From Allobosea sp. (GTDB taxonomy: Bacteria; Pseudomonadota; Alphaproteobacteria; Rhizobiales; Beijerinckiaceae), in the NCBI GenBank assembly GCA_024231975.1, contig JAAEQB010000121.1, forward strand, positions 46,829 to 110,828: a stretch of DNA of 64,000 nucleotides. Reading direction: 5' to 3'. A program made the translations under genes and the position numbers. How positions within the stretch are numbered: position 1 is the stretch's first letter; each line of letters opens with the position of its first letter. The notes beneath the pieces are model-generated. The model had not been told where the DNA came from. It searched no databases and saw nothing but the letters and a program-made list of their open reading frames with translations. Below, in pieces: positions 18,701 to 27,859 of the stretch.

Positions 18701-20487
18701 GTCTGCACGCCGACACTGTCGAAGAACCAGGACGAATTCATGCGCGCGCGCAGGATGCCGCCGTCCAGATTGACCGTGCCGTAATTGGCCCACACGTAGT
18801 TGGCTTCCAGGACGCCGCGGCCGTTCGTGGCATCGCCGAGCAGGTTCAGCGTGCCGCCGCTTCCATAGAAGACGACTCCCGTGCCTTGGACGTAGCCTTC
18901 CTTCTCGATCGTTAGTGTGCCGGCCCCGCTGGTCCCGCCAATCGTGATCCCTCGGGTGTACAAGGCCGAGCCGGCCCCGGTGACCGTGACCGAGCCCGTG
19001 CCGGCACCGTACCTTCCGATCTCGGTTCCGCCGCTCTCGATCGCCCCGCCATTGGCGATCGTCAACGTGCCGGTGCCGTCACGGCCGACATCGAGCAGCC
19101 CAACGACGGTCCAGCGCGAGCCTGTCCCGGTCACCGTCACCGTCCCACTGCCGCCGGAAGCAAAGCCGAGATAGCCGGAGGTACTCTTGACCCACCCGCC
19201 ATCCTCCACGATCAGCGTGCCGGTGCCGGCCTTGCCGACATAAAGCTCGCCGTCGCCGAGCATGCCGTTATTGAGCCAGGTCGAGCCGGCACCGGTCACC
19301 GTCACCGTGCCGGTGCTGCCGGCCGTGACGCCGATCGAGCCGGCAGGGCCGCCCGCACCAGCACTCGTGACCACGCCGCCATCGGCGATGGTCAGCGTTC
19401 CCGTGCCCCCATAGCCGACATTGAGCGTGCCATTGTTGGTCCAGGTCGAGCCTGCGCCAGTCACCGTCACCGTGCCGGTGCTGCCGGAGGCATGGCCGAC
19501 ATAGCCGACGGTGCTCGAGACCTTGCCGCCCCCTGCAATGGTCAGCGTCCCGGTGCCTGAGCCGCCGACATAAAGCTCGGCGCTGTTGGTCCAGGTCGAG
19601 CCCAGCCCTGTCACCGTCACCGTGCTAGTGCTGCCGGCGCCAACGCCGACATAGCCGACGGTGTTCGAGACCTTGCCGCCATCGGCGATGGTCAGCGTGC
19701 CGGTGCCCTCATAGCCGACATGGAGCTGGCGGCTGTTGGTCCAGGTCGAGCCGCCTCCCGTCACCGTAACCGAGCCGGTGCTGCCGGCCTTGTCACCGAC
19801 AAAGGCATCCGTGTTCGAGACCGTGCCGCCATTCTCGATGATCAGCGTGCCAGTGCCGAAATAGCCGACACCAAGAAGATCGGTATTGGTCCAGGTCGAG
19901 CCGGCGCCGGTCACCGTCACCGTGCCGGTACCGCCGGTCTGCCAGCCGACAAAGCCCCTGGCATTCGAGACGGTGCCGCCATCCTCGATGATCAGCGTGC
20001 CGGTGCCTGAGCTGCCGACAGCAAGCGTGTCGTTGTTGGTCCAGGTCGAGCCCGCACCCGTCACCGTCACCGAGCCTGTGCTGCCGGAAGACCTCCCGAT
20101 ATAAGTAAGTGAGCCGCTCGTGACCGTGCCGCCATTCTCGATGGCCAGCGTACCGGTGCCCTCATAGCCGACATAAAGCAGGCCGCTGTTGGTCCAGGCC
20201 GAGCCCGCGCCGGTCACCGTCACCGTGCCGATGCCGCCGGTCCGCCAGCCGACGCTGGTTTCGGAAGTGCTGACACTGCCGCCATTCTCGATAGTCAGTG
20301 TGCCGGTGCCGGAATCGCCGACGAAGAGCAGCCCGAGAGTAGGAGTCCAGCTTGGACGCGGCGTGGGGAGCACAGGGGCAATGTCGCCACTGCCGCTCAC
20401 CGACTGGGCGAGCGCGGCAGGCGCGCCGGCGAGCAGCGTGAGCCCCGCCGCCAGCATGAGCGCGCGCAGAGAGACGGCAGACGACAT
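15778..20487 (-). CDS. Giant type V autotransporter adhesin-like protein
   Basis: 1569 residues from the ATG at 20487, giving the signal peptide MSSAVSLRALMLAAGLTLLA..ALAQ. A GTG at 20550 with a GAGAGGG ribosome site would add 21 residues and an extended signal region. The passenger has two repeat classes. First come ten units of about 50 residues containing GTGTLTIENGGTVSN and VTVTGAGSTWTN, as in T5SS/PEP-CTERM-associated repeats. Then come five PATR-type units such as GTLTLTGTSSYTGGT. Both should fold as an extended beta-helix. The last 280 residues form the outer-membrane beta barrel, ending in the terminal Phe of EMRF. The protein should be displayed on the cell surface; adhesion or biofilm is the usual role. 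No catalytic motif was seen. Confidence 0.9.
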   Translation of the reverse strand: MSSAVSLRALMLAAGLTLLAGAPAALAQSVSGSGDIAPVLPTPRPSWTPTLGLLFVGDSGTGTLTIENGGSVSTSETSVGWRTGGIGTVTVTGAGSAWTNSGLLYVGYEGTGTLAIENGGTVTSGSLTYIGRSSGSTGSVTVTGAGSTWTNNDTLAVGSSGTGTLIIEDGGTVSNARGFVGWQTGGTGTVTVTGAGSTWTNTDLLGVGYFGTGTLIIENGGTVSNTDAFVGDKAGSTGSVTVTGGGSTWTNSRQLHVGYEGTGTLTIADGGKVSNTVGYVGVGAGSTSTVTVTGLGSTWTNSAELYVGGSGTGTLTIAGGGKVSSTVGYVGHASGSTGTVTVTGAGSTWTNNGTLNVGYGGTGTLTIADGGVVTSAGAGGPAGSIGVTAGSTGTVTVTGAGSTWLNNGMLGDGELYVGKAGTGTLIVEDGGWVKSTSGYLGFASGGSGTVTVTGTGSRWTVVGLLDVGRDGTGTLTIANGGAIESGGTEIGRYGAGTGSVTVTGAGSALYTRGITIGGTSGAGTLTIEKEGYVQGTGVVFYGSGGTLNLLGDATNGRGVLEANYVWANYGTVNLDGGILRARMNSSWFFDSVGVQTIGANGAFFDSNGYEIVVSASFDGTGGLTKLGAGTLTLTGTSSYTGGTSILGGTLSISSDANLGDASGGLTFDGGSLQVTGSFASSRAVTLGSAGGGIDVVSGQSFSHSGTISGTGGLTKSGDGKLTLTGTSTYSGATTVSAGTLYINGSGAMSAASDYTVAGGALLHVNDALSTVTAGSIAGDGQIRIDRNSTLETGATNASTTFSGQISGDGSLRKVGTGTLTLTRGSTYSGGTTIAGGTISISKGDRLGDASGALTLDGGVLQVTDTILHELTRDIVLGANGGGFDIVEAGNTFTVRQSFSGTGSLSKAGAGTLVLTNTHSYSGATTVSGGTLRAGQAGSFSPNSAFTVGAGATLDLASFSQSIGSLAGAGSVVLGSGNLTTGSDNSSTTFSGSITGTGGVTKTGTGTLTLSGTNTYTGATKVSGGKLVVNGSITSSVTLDGGTLGGSGTVGGVSVGSGATVAPGNSIGTLTVSGNVAFASGSTYQVEVNAAGQSDRIVASGSATLSGGTVQVLAENGNYAASTSYTILTASGGVSGTFSTVTSNLAFLTPSLSYGGTSVTLTMTRNDTSFGPDNGGSGGNTSPSTGGTYIAATRNQGFIAIAAERLGVGNPVYDALISATAAEARAGFDLLSGEAHAQAVSVMIDESRLVRDTILGHLRGPLLTVPGQQVAASFTADLPGRKGAIMMPAPVLQPRYAVWGTAFGSTGNSDGDGNAAGLNRRSGGALLGADVMLYDAPGSSLKVGVAGGYSQSRFDLDARLSTGRLESGHAALYAGARFGNLRFDAGAAYSWSESDIRRQVQIRGFGDLLRLQRPGSVTQGFAELGYAFAFSGVALEPFAQLALIRVSTDAGTERGGAAALRVLSSEQMLGFTTLGLRAEAQLGAMPLFARAMLGWRHGFGELTPQARTAFVAGTTPATVFAARIDREALVAEAGLDWRLSQATALGLTYSAAIGERSRDHALKGRVEMRF
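18900..20330. repeat. Tandem repeat array of about 150 bp inside the autotransporter gene
   Basis: The phrase CCAGGTCGAGCC recurs at 19441, 19591, 19741, 19891 and 20041 with exact 150-bp spacing, with further units near 19111, 19276 and 20194 at 153-165 bp. Each unit encodes one 50-55 residue passenger repeat. Units are similar but not identical, so copy number could change by recombination. Confidence 0.85.
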
Positions 20488-20710
20488 CACACCCGGCACA
20501 GGCCGAGCCAGCCTGCTCACCGCAAGCGTCTGAACGATCGTCTCCGGCACCAATCCTGCCCTCTCACCCAAGGGCAGGCTCAGCCAGTGCCGCACGCAAG
20601 GCAATGAACAGCCGTTCACAACCCGCCAAATCTCACCGCTGTGGCGGATTTGCCATGCGCCTTCGGAAAGGCCTGCGCATCGGCGCAGAACCATCTGTCG
20701 CCGCATGCCC

Positions 20711-20738
20711 GCTGACTTGGGCACCAACCGCGCTATAA
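20711..20738 (+). promoter_or_regulatory. Candidate sigma-70-type promoter for ivd
   Basis: GCTGAC at 20711-20716 and CTATAA at 20733-20738, separated by 16 bases. This would start transcription about 30 bases before the ivd ATG. Found by eye only; the -35 half is weak. Confidence 0.3.
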
Positions 20739-20773
20739 CCGGGCAAAGGCCTCATCTGAGCCGGGAGGACATC

Positions 20774-21946
20774 ATGCTCGCCAACGCGCCCCGCCCCTTC
20801 AATTTCGACCTCGGCGAGACCGCCGACGCGATCCGCGACACCGTCCACGCCTTCGCGCAGGAGAAGATCGCCCCGCGCGCCGAGGAGATCGACCGGACCA
20901 ACCAGTTCCCGCGCGATCTCTGGCCTGAGATGGGCGCGCTCGGCCTGCACGGCATCACGGTTTCGGAGGAATATGGCGGCGCCGGCCTCGGCTATCTCGA
21001 GCATTGCGTCGCGATCGAGGAGGTCAGCCGCGCCTCCGCCTCGGTCGGCCTTTCCTACGGCGCCCATTCCAATCTCTGCGTCAACCAGATCGCCCGCAAC
21101 GGCAACGACGCGCAGAAGAAGAAGTACCTGCCCAAGCTGATCTCGGGCGAGCATGTCGGCGCGCTCGCCATGTCGGAGCCGGGCTCGGGCTCCGACGTCG
21201 TCTCGATGAAGACCAAGGCGGTCAGGAAGGGCGACCGCTATGTCCTGACCGGCAACAAGATGTGGATCACCAACGGCCCGATTGCCGAGACGCTGGTGGT
21301 CTATGCCAAGACCGATCCGGAAGCCGGGCCGAAGGGCATCACCGCCTTCCTGATCGAGAAGGGCATGAAGGGCTTCTCGACTCATCAGAAGCTCGACAAG
21401 CTCGGCATGCGCGGCTCCGACACCTGCGAGCTTGTCTTCGAGGAGTGCGAGGTTCCCGAGGAGAACGTGCTCGGCTCGGTCGGCCGCGGCGTCAACGTGC
21501 TGATGAGCGGGCTCGACTATGAGCGCGTCGTGCTCTCCGCCGGCCCGCTCGGCATCATGCAGGCGGCGATGGACATCGTCCTGCCCTATATCCACGAGCG
21601 CAAGCAGTTCGGCCAGTCGATCGGCGAGTTCCAGCTCGTCCAGGGCAAGGTCGCCGACATGTATGTCGCGATGAACTCGTGCAAGGCCTATGTCTACGCC
21701 GTCGCCAAGGCCTGCGATCGCGCCGAGACCACCCGCGAAGACGCTGCCGGCGCGATCCTGATCGCGGCTGAGAAGGCGACGCAGCTCGCCCTCGACGCGA
21801 TCCAGCTGCTCGGCGGCAACGGCTATATCAACGACTACCCGACGGGGCGGCTGCTGCGCGACGCCAAGCTCTACGAGATCGGCGCCGGCACCAGCGAGAT
21901 CCGCCGCATGCTGATCGGCCGGGAATTGTTCAACAAGACGAAGTGA
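20774..21946 (+). CDS. ivd: Isovaleryl-CoA dehydrogenase
   Basis: Oxidises isovaleryl-CoA to 3-methylcrotonyl-CoA, passing electrons to ETF, in leucine catabolism. 390 residues from the ATG at 20774, which has GGGAGG 7 bases upstream; the longer open frame lacks a ribosome site. The acyl-CoA dehydrogenase motifs LAMSEPGSGSDV and LGGNGYINDYPTGRLLRDAK are present. The catalytic base is predicted at Glu250 in SGLDYERVVL, the helix-G position that distinguishes isovaleryl-CoA dehydrogenases from most of the superfamily. Its product is the substrate of the enzyme whose beta subunit lies at 2508-4115. It is divergent from the autotransporter. Confidence 0.94.
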   Translation: MLANAPRPFNFDLGETADAIRDTVHAFAQEKIAPRAEEIDRTNQFPRDLWPEMGALGLHGITVSEEYGGAGLGYLEHCVAIEEVSRASASVGLSYGAHSNLCVNQIARNGNDAQKKKYLPKLISGEHVGALAMSEPGSGSDVVSMKTKAVRKGDRYVLTGNKMWITNGPIAETLVVYAKTDPEAGPKGITAFLIEKGMKGFSTHQKLDKLGMRGSDTCELVFEECEVPEENVLGSVGRGVNVLMSGLDYERVVLSAGPLGIMQAAMDIVLPYIHERKQFGQSIGEFQLVQGKVADMYVAMNSCKAYVYAVAKACDRAETTREDAAGAILIAAEKATQLALDAIQLLGGNGYINDYPTGRLLRDAKLYEIGAGTSEIRRMLIGRELFNKTK

Positions 21947-21956
21947 GAATCGCCTT

Positions 21957-22091
21957 CCTTCTCCCCTCGGGGGAGAAGGTGGCAGCGCGAAGCGCTGACG
22001 GATGAGGGAAGGACGCACCCAACCTGCCCTCATCTCACCCGGTCGTCCCGCCCTCATCCCCTGCCGGACCTTCTCCCCCGAGGGGAGAAGG
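21957..22091. repeat. Dispersed palindromic intergenic repeat, family A copy 2
   Basis: Outer arms CCTTCTCCCCTCGGGGGAG.. and its complement near 22070-22091, each of which is itself a hairpin. The 50-odd bases from the left end through GGCAGCGCGAAGCGCTGACGG are almost identical to the copy at 25949. It fills the gap between ivd and the next gene. Confidence 0.85.
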
Positions 22092-22115
22092 AGGCTACGT
22101 CGGTAACCCGCACCA

Positions 22116-22664
22116 ATGCCCCTCTACTTCGCCTATGGCGCCAACATGGACGTCGCCGCGATGCGCGAGCGCTGCCCGCGCTCGACGCCGCTCGGCCTCG
22201 CCCGCCTGCCGCGGCATCGCTTCATCATCACCACCGACGGCTATGCCTCGGTGCTCCGCGACCCGCGCGAGAGCGTCCATGGCGTGCTCTGGGATTGCGC
22301 GCTCGGCGATATCCGCACGCTCGACAAGTTCGAGGAGCTGGCGAGCGGGCTCTACATCAAGATCAACCAGCCGGTCGTGGTCGAAGGCGGCGCCAAGCGG
22401 GCATTGATCTATGTCGGGCGCAGCGCACAGATCGGGAAGCCCCGCCCCGGCTACCTCGAAAGCGTCATCGCCAGCGCCAGAAGCTGGGCCTTGCCAGAGG
22501 CTTACCTCGCCAACATGACTCGCTTTCTGAGCAAGCCGATTCAGGATGGCAAGCCGTTGAATCCGGGTCTGAGCGAACAGCTGCCGGCCGGCCCGGTGGC
22601 CGGTGTCAGGCCGCGTGCCGCAGCGCCGAGCTCGGCGATCCGCTCCGGCAAGGCGGCCGAATAG
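22116..22664 (+). CDS. Gamma-glutamylcyclotransferase-like (AIG2/GGCT fold) protein
   Basis: 182 residues. The opening LYFAYGANMDVAAMRERCP is the substrate-binding YGAN-type loop of the GGCT fold, followed by GYASVLRDPRESVHGVLWD and LDKFEELASGLY, where the Glu of the DKFE segment is the expected catalytic acid. Family enzymes release 5-oxoproline from gamma-glutamyl peptides, though many bacterial members are untested. The C-terminal 45 residues are low-complexity Pro/Ala/Gly and probably disordered. No signal peptide. Confidence 0.8.
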   Translation: MPLYFAYGANMDVAAMRERCPRSTPLGLARLPRHRFIITTDGYASVLRDPRESVHGVLWDCALGDIRTLDKFEELASGLYIKINQPVVVEGGAKRALIYVGRSAQIGKPRPGYLESVIASARSWALPEAYLANMTRFLSKPIQDGKPLNPGLSEQLPAGPVAGVRPRAAAPSSAIRSGKAAE

Positions 22665-22810
22665 TTCGACTTTCGAAAGATTGACGCAGGCGCATGCACG
22701 CCATGCGCGAGGCCTTCCCGACCGCGAAAATTGCGCTGGCCCCGACAGGCGGCAGGCGTCCGGACGAAAGCGCCGGGCTCCTTTCCCGAACTGTCTCGAT
22801 GGAGGCCCCA

Positions 22811-23320
22811 ATGAGCGGAATCGTCGGCTGGATCACCGGCAAGATCAAATGGCTGCTGCTGATCGCAGCGATCGGAGGCCCGGTCCTCGCCTTCTTCAGC
22901 TGGCAGGACGGCGAGCGCGTCAGGATGATCGCGGCGAAGGGCATCGAGGCGCAGGCCTCGGTCGAGGGCGCGACCCGCACCAAGCGCCGCCGCGGCGGCA
23001 CCAGCTATTCGGTCGACCTCGCCTGGAAGGATGCAGCCGGCAAGGACCGCAGCGCTGAGAAGATCTCGGTCTCCACTCAGTTCGCCAATCGCATCATCAG
23101 CAACGACAAGCTCACCGTCGACACGCTGAAAATCAAGTATTTGCCGGACGAGCCGGGCAAGGACGCGGTGATCATCGCCGACGACGCCGACAAGCAGGCC
23201 GATCAGGACAGCGAGATGATCTATGTCGGCGCCGGAGCCGGCGCGATCGGCATCCTCGGCTCGGGGCTGTTCTTTCTGCTCGGCCGCCGGCGCCGGGAGG
23301 ACGAGCCACAAGCGGCCTGA
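22811..23320 (+). CDS. DUF3592-like membrane protein
   Basis: 169 residues from the ATG at 22811, chosen for GGAGG six bases upstream; in-frame ATGs at 22799 and 22694 lack one. A helix near residues 12-32 (IKWLLLIAAIGGPVLAFFSW), an extracytoplasmic beta-rich domain with EAQASVEGATRTKRRRGGTSYSV, and a second helix near 140-160 ending in GRRRRED form the layout of DUF3592 proteins. Function unknown. Confidence 0.65.
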   Translation: MSGIVGWITGKIKWLLLIAAIGGPVLAFFSWQDGERVRMIAAKGIEAQASVEGATRTKRRRGGTSYSVDLAWKDAAGKDRSAEKISVSTQFANRIISNDKLTVDTLKIKYLPDEPGKDAVIIADDADKQADQDSEMIYVGAGAGAIGILGSGLFFLLGRRRREDEPQAA

Positions 23321-23397
23321 GCTGACCGTCTACCGACTTTTGCGCCGCTATCCTGCGAGGATGGCGGCGCAAGGCGTTGTCCGTGGAAGCAAGATCG

Positions 23398-23775
23398 ATG
23401 AAACCCGTCAGCGCTGCCGCTGTCCTGCTGTTCTGTGCCATGCCCGCAATGGCATTCGCACGCTCGCCGGAAACACCGGCACCACCGCTGACCTGTGGCG
23501 GCGACGAACCCTTCTGGAGCCTGAAGCTCGGGACCGACGGCAAGGCCCGCCTCTCGGATGGCAATGGCGAGGCCTCCACTACCCCCTTCACCTTGCAGCA
23601 GAGCCGCAACACGACACTGATCGCCGGCGTGACCTTCGGATCGAAGGGCGAGATCCGCGCCGTCATCGGCCACGAGGCCTGCTCGGCGACCAACAGCGAC
23701 GAGGACAGGCCGATGACGATCTCCGTCTGGTACAAGGACGGATTGCTGTCCGGCTGCTGCCAGCCGGACAGCTAG
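23398..23775 (+). CDS. Secreted COG3650-like protein
   Basis: 125 residues from the ATG at 23398 (GGAAG upstream). The signal peptide MKPVSAAAVLLFCAMPAMAFA is followed by a compact domain whose first motif, TCGGDEPFWSLKL, is the Cys-x-(G)-x-EPFW element seen in COG3650-type periplasmic proteins. Further Cys residues near EACSAT and SGCCQ could form disulfides in the periplasm. Function not established. Confidence 0.65.
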   Translation: MKPVSAAAVLLFCAMPAMAFARSPETPAPPLTCGGDEPFWSLKLGTDGKARLSDGNGEASTTPFTLQQSRNTTLIAGVTFGSKGEIRAVIGHEACSATNSDEDRPMTISVWYKDGLLSGCCQPDS

Positions 23776-23808
23776 GCATTCCCCTATTCAGGGGTGGAAC
23801 TGGTGGCT

Positions 23809-25605
<1,797 letters not shown>

Positions 25606-25613
25606 GAAAGCAT

Positions 25614-25631
25614 CCGGTCCCGAGAGACCGG
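25614..25631 (-). promoter_or_regulatory. Hairpin over the ribosome-binding region of the ABC exporter
   Basis: A 6-bp stem CCGGTC/GACCGG with a six-base loop ends 8 bases before the start codon, so it would cover the only Shine-Dalgarno-like bases of the gene. Confidence 0.5.
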
Positions 25632-25698
25632 CTCCAAAGTCAGGCGAAGCGCAGCGAAGGCCGCGGCTTCAGAAAACGCGTTTGGAAATGATGGCTCG

Positions 25699-25719
25699 GG
25701 CCGCCTGGAAGGCGGGCCT
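25699..25719 (-). promoter_or_regulatory. Hairpin between leader ORF and ABC exporter
   Basis: GGCCGCCT and AGGCGGGCC can pair around GGA, giving a strong G/C stem with one bulge, 15 bases after the leader stop codon. No U-run follows, so it is more likely an anti-terminator or ribosome-responsive element than a terminator. Confidence 0.4.
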
Positions 25720-25733
25720 CGTGCGGATCCGAC

Positions 25734-25784
25734 CTAGTGGTGGAAAACCCGCACAGCGGGAGGGGCAGTGATGATGAAATTCAT
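25734..25784 (-). CDS. Putative 16-residue leader peptide of the ABC exporter
   Basis: The ATG at 25784 follows an excellent ribosome site (AAGGGAGGG, 4 bases before the ATG), better than that of most genes here. It opens MNFIITAPPAVRVFHH and stops at TAG. The ORF lies about 30 bases after a candidate promoter and ends 128 bases before the exporter start, with hairpins inside and after it. The Pro-Pro pair and the terminal His-His could stall ribosomes. The length, ribosome site and context fit a regulatory leader peptide rather than a structural protein. The peptide is not one I recognise. Confidence 0.5.
   Translation of the reverse strand: MNFIITAPPAVRVFHH
25744..25760 (-). terminator. 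Terminator-like hairpin inside the leader ORF
   Basis: On the minus strand CCCGC-TGT-GCGGG is followed directly by TTTT. Its position inside the leader ORF, at its Pro-Pro-Ala-Val codons, would let a translating ribosome decide whether it forms. The stem is only 5 bp. Confidence 0.4.
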
Positions 25785-25821
25785 TCAGCCCTCCCTTTCC
25801 TGAGTTGGAGCCAAGGCAAGC

Positions 25822-25850
25822 AAGATGCCTGATGCCCGCTTATTGTGCAA
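25822..25850 (-). promoter_or_regulatory. Candidate sigma-70 promoter for the leader/ABC exporter transcript
   Basis: On the minus strand TTGCAC and CATCTT are separated by 17 bases. Transcription would begin near 25815, giving a 30-base untranslated region before the leader ATG. Confidence 0.4.
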
Positions 25851-25948
25851 GCCGCGCCCAATGCATGGGGTGGTTGCAACCGAAACCGATCGGGCTTCGC
25901 ATTCCGGTCACGATGTTGAACGACGCGCGCACAGGATTCGCGTATCTT

Positions 25949-26087
25949 CCTTCTCCCCTCGGGGGAGAAGGTGGCAGCGCGAAGCGCTGACGGATGAGGG
26001 CCGTTGTGCAGGGCGAACGGCAGGTGCTTCACCCAGTCGCACCGCCCTCATCCCCCTGCCGGGACCTTCTCCCCTGAAGGGAGAAGG
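25949..26087. repeat. Dispersed palindromic intergenic repeat, family A copy 3
   Basis: CCTTCTCCCCTCGGGGGAG at the left and CCTTCTCCCCTGAAGGGAG at the right enclose GGCAGCGCGAAGCGCTGACGG and CCGCCCTCATCCCCCTGCCG. The left 50 bases match copy 2 almost exactly. Together with the leader region it fills 25606-26096, which has no other gene. Confidence 0.85.
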
Positions 26088-26096
26088 AGGCTGACT

Positions 26097-26270
26097 TCAC
26101 CAGAACAGCGCCAGCAGCCTCATCCCGATCACCAGCAGGAATGCCGCGATGATCGTGCCGAGCACGCGCTGGCGCTTCGCCCGGTCGGGGAATTGCTTCG
26201 CCAGCAGGCGGCCGAGCGGCTTGCGGAAAAGGAAGCAGATGACCAGGAAAACGACGACGTAATGGGACAA
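26097..26270 (-). CDS. Small two-helix membrane protein (57 residues)
   Basis: Starts at TTG (26270) and ends at TGA. It reads HYVVVFLVICFLF, then RKPLGRLLAKQFPDRAKRQR, then VLGTIIAAFLLVIGMRLLALFW: two hydrophobic helices around a basic loop. It lies in the same frame as the upstream rhodanese gene, only three codons after its TGA, so translation could be coupled or arise by readthrough. No ATG is available. G/C is high at third positions, as in real genes here. Confidence 0.42.
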   Translation of the reverse strand: MSHYVVVFLVICFLFRKPLGRLLAKQFPDRAKRQRVLGTIIAAFLLVIGMRLLALFW

Positions 26271-26279
26271 GCGGCGTGC

Positions 26280-26690
26280 TCAGCCTTGCCTGGGCGCAGG
26301 CACATCGAACGGCGCGCCGGCCTTCTTCCAGGCGCCGAAACCGCCGGCGACATGCGCCACCGGCTTCAGCCCCATATCCTGCGCCGTCTTGGCCGCCAGC
26401 GCCGAGCGCCAGCCGCCGGCGCAGAAGAAGACAAACTGCTTGTCCTCCTGGAAAACCGGCTTGGCATAGGGGCTTTCCGGATCGATCCAGAACTCGAGCA
26501 TGCCGCGCGGGCAATGGAAGGCGCCGGGCATGCGCCCTTCCCGCTCGAGCTCGCGCGGATCGCGCAGGTCGACGAAGACAGTGTCGTCGCGCCCGACCAG
26601 GCCTTTCGCCTCGTCGACCGAGAGCGTCTTCACCGCCGCTTCCGCCTCGGCCAGCAGCGCCTTGTAGCCCTTGGTGATCGTCTGCGGCAT
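26280..26690 (-). CDS. Rhodanese-like domain protein
   Basis: 136 residues, one rhodanese domain. VDLRDPRELEREGRMPGAFH is the conserved CH2A-like region, and FFCAGGWRSALAA holds the active-site Cys90 in a six-residue loop, followed by VAHVAGGFGAWKKAGAPF. Single-domain rhodaneses transfer sulfur (persulfide on the Cys) to cyanide, thioredoxin or biosynthetic partners in the cytoplasm. The physiological acceptor is unknown. It is probably co-transcribed with the small membrane ORF just downstream. Confidence 0.85.
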   Translation of the reverse strand: MPQTITKGYKALLAEAEAAVKTLSVDEAKGLVGRDDTVFVDLRDPRELEREGRMPGAFHCPRGMLEFWIDPESPYAKPVFQEDKQFVFFCAGGWRSALAAKTAQDMGLKPVAHVAGGFGAWKKAGAPFDVPAPRQG

Positions 26691-26800
26691 GGCCGGCCTC
26701 CCCCTTAAGAGGCCGGCAAAGTGGCGGCTGCGGCGGCCGGCGTCAATCGCGGGCTTGCCGGCCGCAGGCGCTGCCGTCAGATTGCCGGCCGGAGGGGCTC

Positions 26801-27496
26801 ATGGCCGGATTCGGACCACTCGACCTGATCGCGATCGCCTTCTTCGCGGCCGCCTGGATCGGCTATCTGCTCGCCGTCGAGGTCGGTCCGCATTCGCGGC
26901 GCAGCCTCAACACGCTGATGAACGAGCGGCGCGAGCGCTGGATCATGGAATCGGTCAAGCGCGAGAACCGGATCATCGACACGCAGGTGATGAACGGCCT
27001 GCAGAACGGCACCGCCTTCTTCGCCTCGACCTCGCTGATCGCCATCGGCGGCTCGCTCACCCTGCTGCAATCGGCCGACCGCGTCGTCCAGATCTTCGCC
27101 GACCTGCCCTTCGCCACGCAGACGACGCGCACTGCCTGGGAGATCAAGGTGATCGGGCTCGCGGTGATCTTCGCCTATGCCTTCTTCAAGTTCGGCTGGG
27201 CCTACCGATTGTTCAACTACTGCGCCATCCTGATCGGCGCGATCCCGCCCCATACCGAGGCCGACAAGCCGGAGACGCTCGCGGCGGCGCGCGAGGCGGT
27301 GGCGATGAACATCGTCGCCGGGCTGCACTTCAACCGCGGCCAGCGCGCCTTCTTCTTCGCGCTGGCCTATCTCGGCTGGTTCATCTCGCCCTGGCTCTTC
27401 CTGATCGCCACGGCGGCGGTACTGACCGTGATGTGGCGCCGGCAATTCGCCTCGGATTCGGCCGCTGCCGTCGGCGCGGGACGCAAGGCCGCTTGA
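26801..27496 (+). CDS. DUF599-domain membrane protein
   Basis: 231 residues. Helices lie near 8-27 (LIAIAFFAAAWIGYLLAVEV), 68-90, 112-135 and 186-210. Between the first two lies the family block LNTLMNERRERWIMESVKREN.RIIDTQVMNGLQNGTAFFASTSL, with conserved R/N/Q residues, which places it in the DUF599 group of uncharacterised inner-membrane proteins. GGGGCTC before the ATG is a modest ribosome site. The DUF3253 gene starts 30 bp downstream and probably shares its transcript. Confidence 0.82.
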   Translation: MAGFGPLDLIAIAFFAAAWIGYLLAVEVGPHSRRSLNTLMNERRERWIMESVKRENRIIDTQVMNGLQNGTAFFASTSLIAIGGSLTLLQSADRVVQIFADLPFATQTTRTAWEIKVIGLAVIFAYAFFKFGWAYRLFNYCAILIGAIPPHTEADKPETLAAAREAVAMNIVAGLHFNRGQRAFFFALAYLGWFISPWLFLIATAAVLTVMWRRQFASDSAAAVGAGRKAA

Positions 27497-27526
27497 CGAA
27501 GCCTGCCCGGCAGCTCAGCAAGCGGC

Positions 27527-27811
27527 ATGACCAGACCGACAGACGACGAACTCGCCGAGACTATCCTGCGCCTTGCAGCAGAGCGCGGCGACGAGCGCAC
27601 GCTCGGCCCGATGGACGTCGCCCGCGCCCTCGGCGGCGACCATCCCGATGGCTGGGGCCCGCTGATGCAGCCGATCCGCCGCGTCGCGGTGCAATTGATG
27701 AAGGATGGCCGGCTGGTGATCACCCGGAAGGGCCGTCCGGTCGATCCCGACGATTTCCGCGGCGTCTACCGCCTGCGCCTGCCGGGGCAGGACGAGGCCG
27801 GACAGGGCTAG
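27527..27811 (+). CDS. DUF3253 (winged-helix-like) protein
   Basis: 94 residues. The sequence runs ILRLAAERGDERTLGPMDVARALG, then WGPLMQPIRRVAVQLMKDGRLVITRKGRPVDPDDFRGVYRLRL. These are the conserved blocks of the DUF3253 family, which is predicted to adopt a winged helix. No DNA target or partner is known. The gene follows the DUF599 gene in the same direction. Confidence 0.82.
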   Translation: MTRPTDDELAETILRLAAERGDERTLGPMDVARALGGDHPDGWGPLMQPIRRVAVQLMKDGRLVITRKGRPVDPDDFRGVYRLRLPGQDEAGQG

Positions 27812-27859
27812 GGCGTTCCCCTGCGACCGGCCTGCGCCGTGCCGCGGTGAGGCAACAAA

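Noticed and set aside
18900..20330. Regularly spaced repeats that could suggest a CRISPR array
   Set aside because: The period is 150 bp, the whole unit is coding in one frame, and the sequence between the most similar blocks is also conserved.
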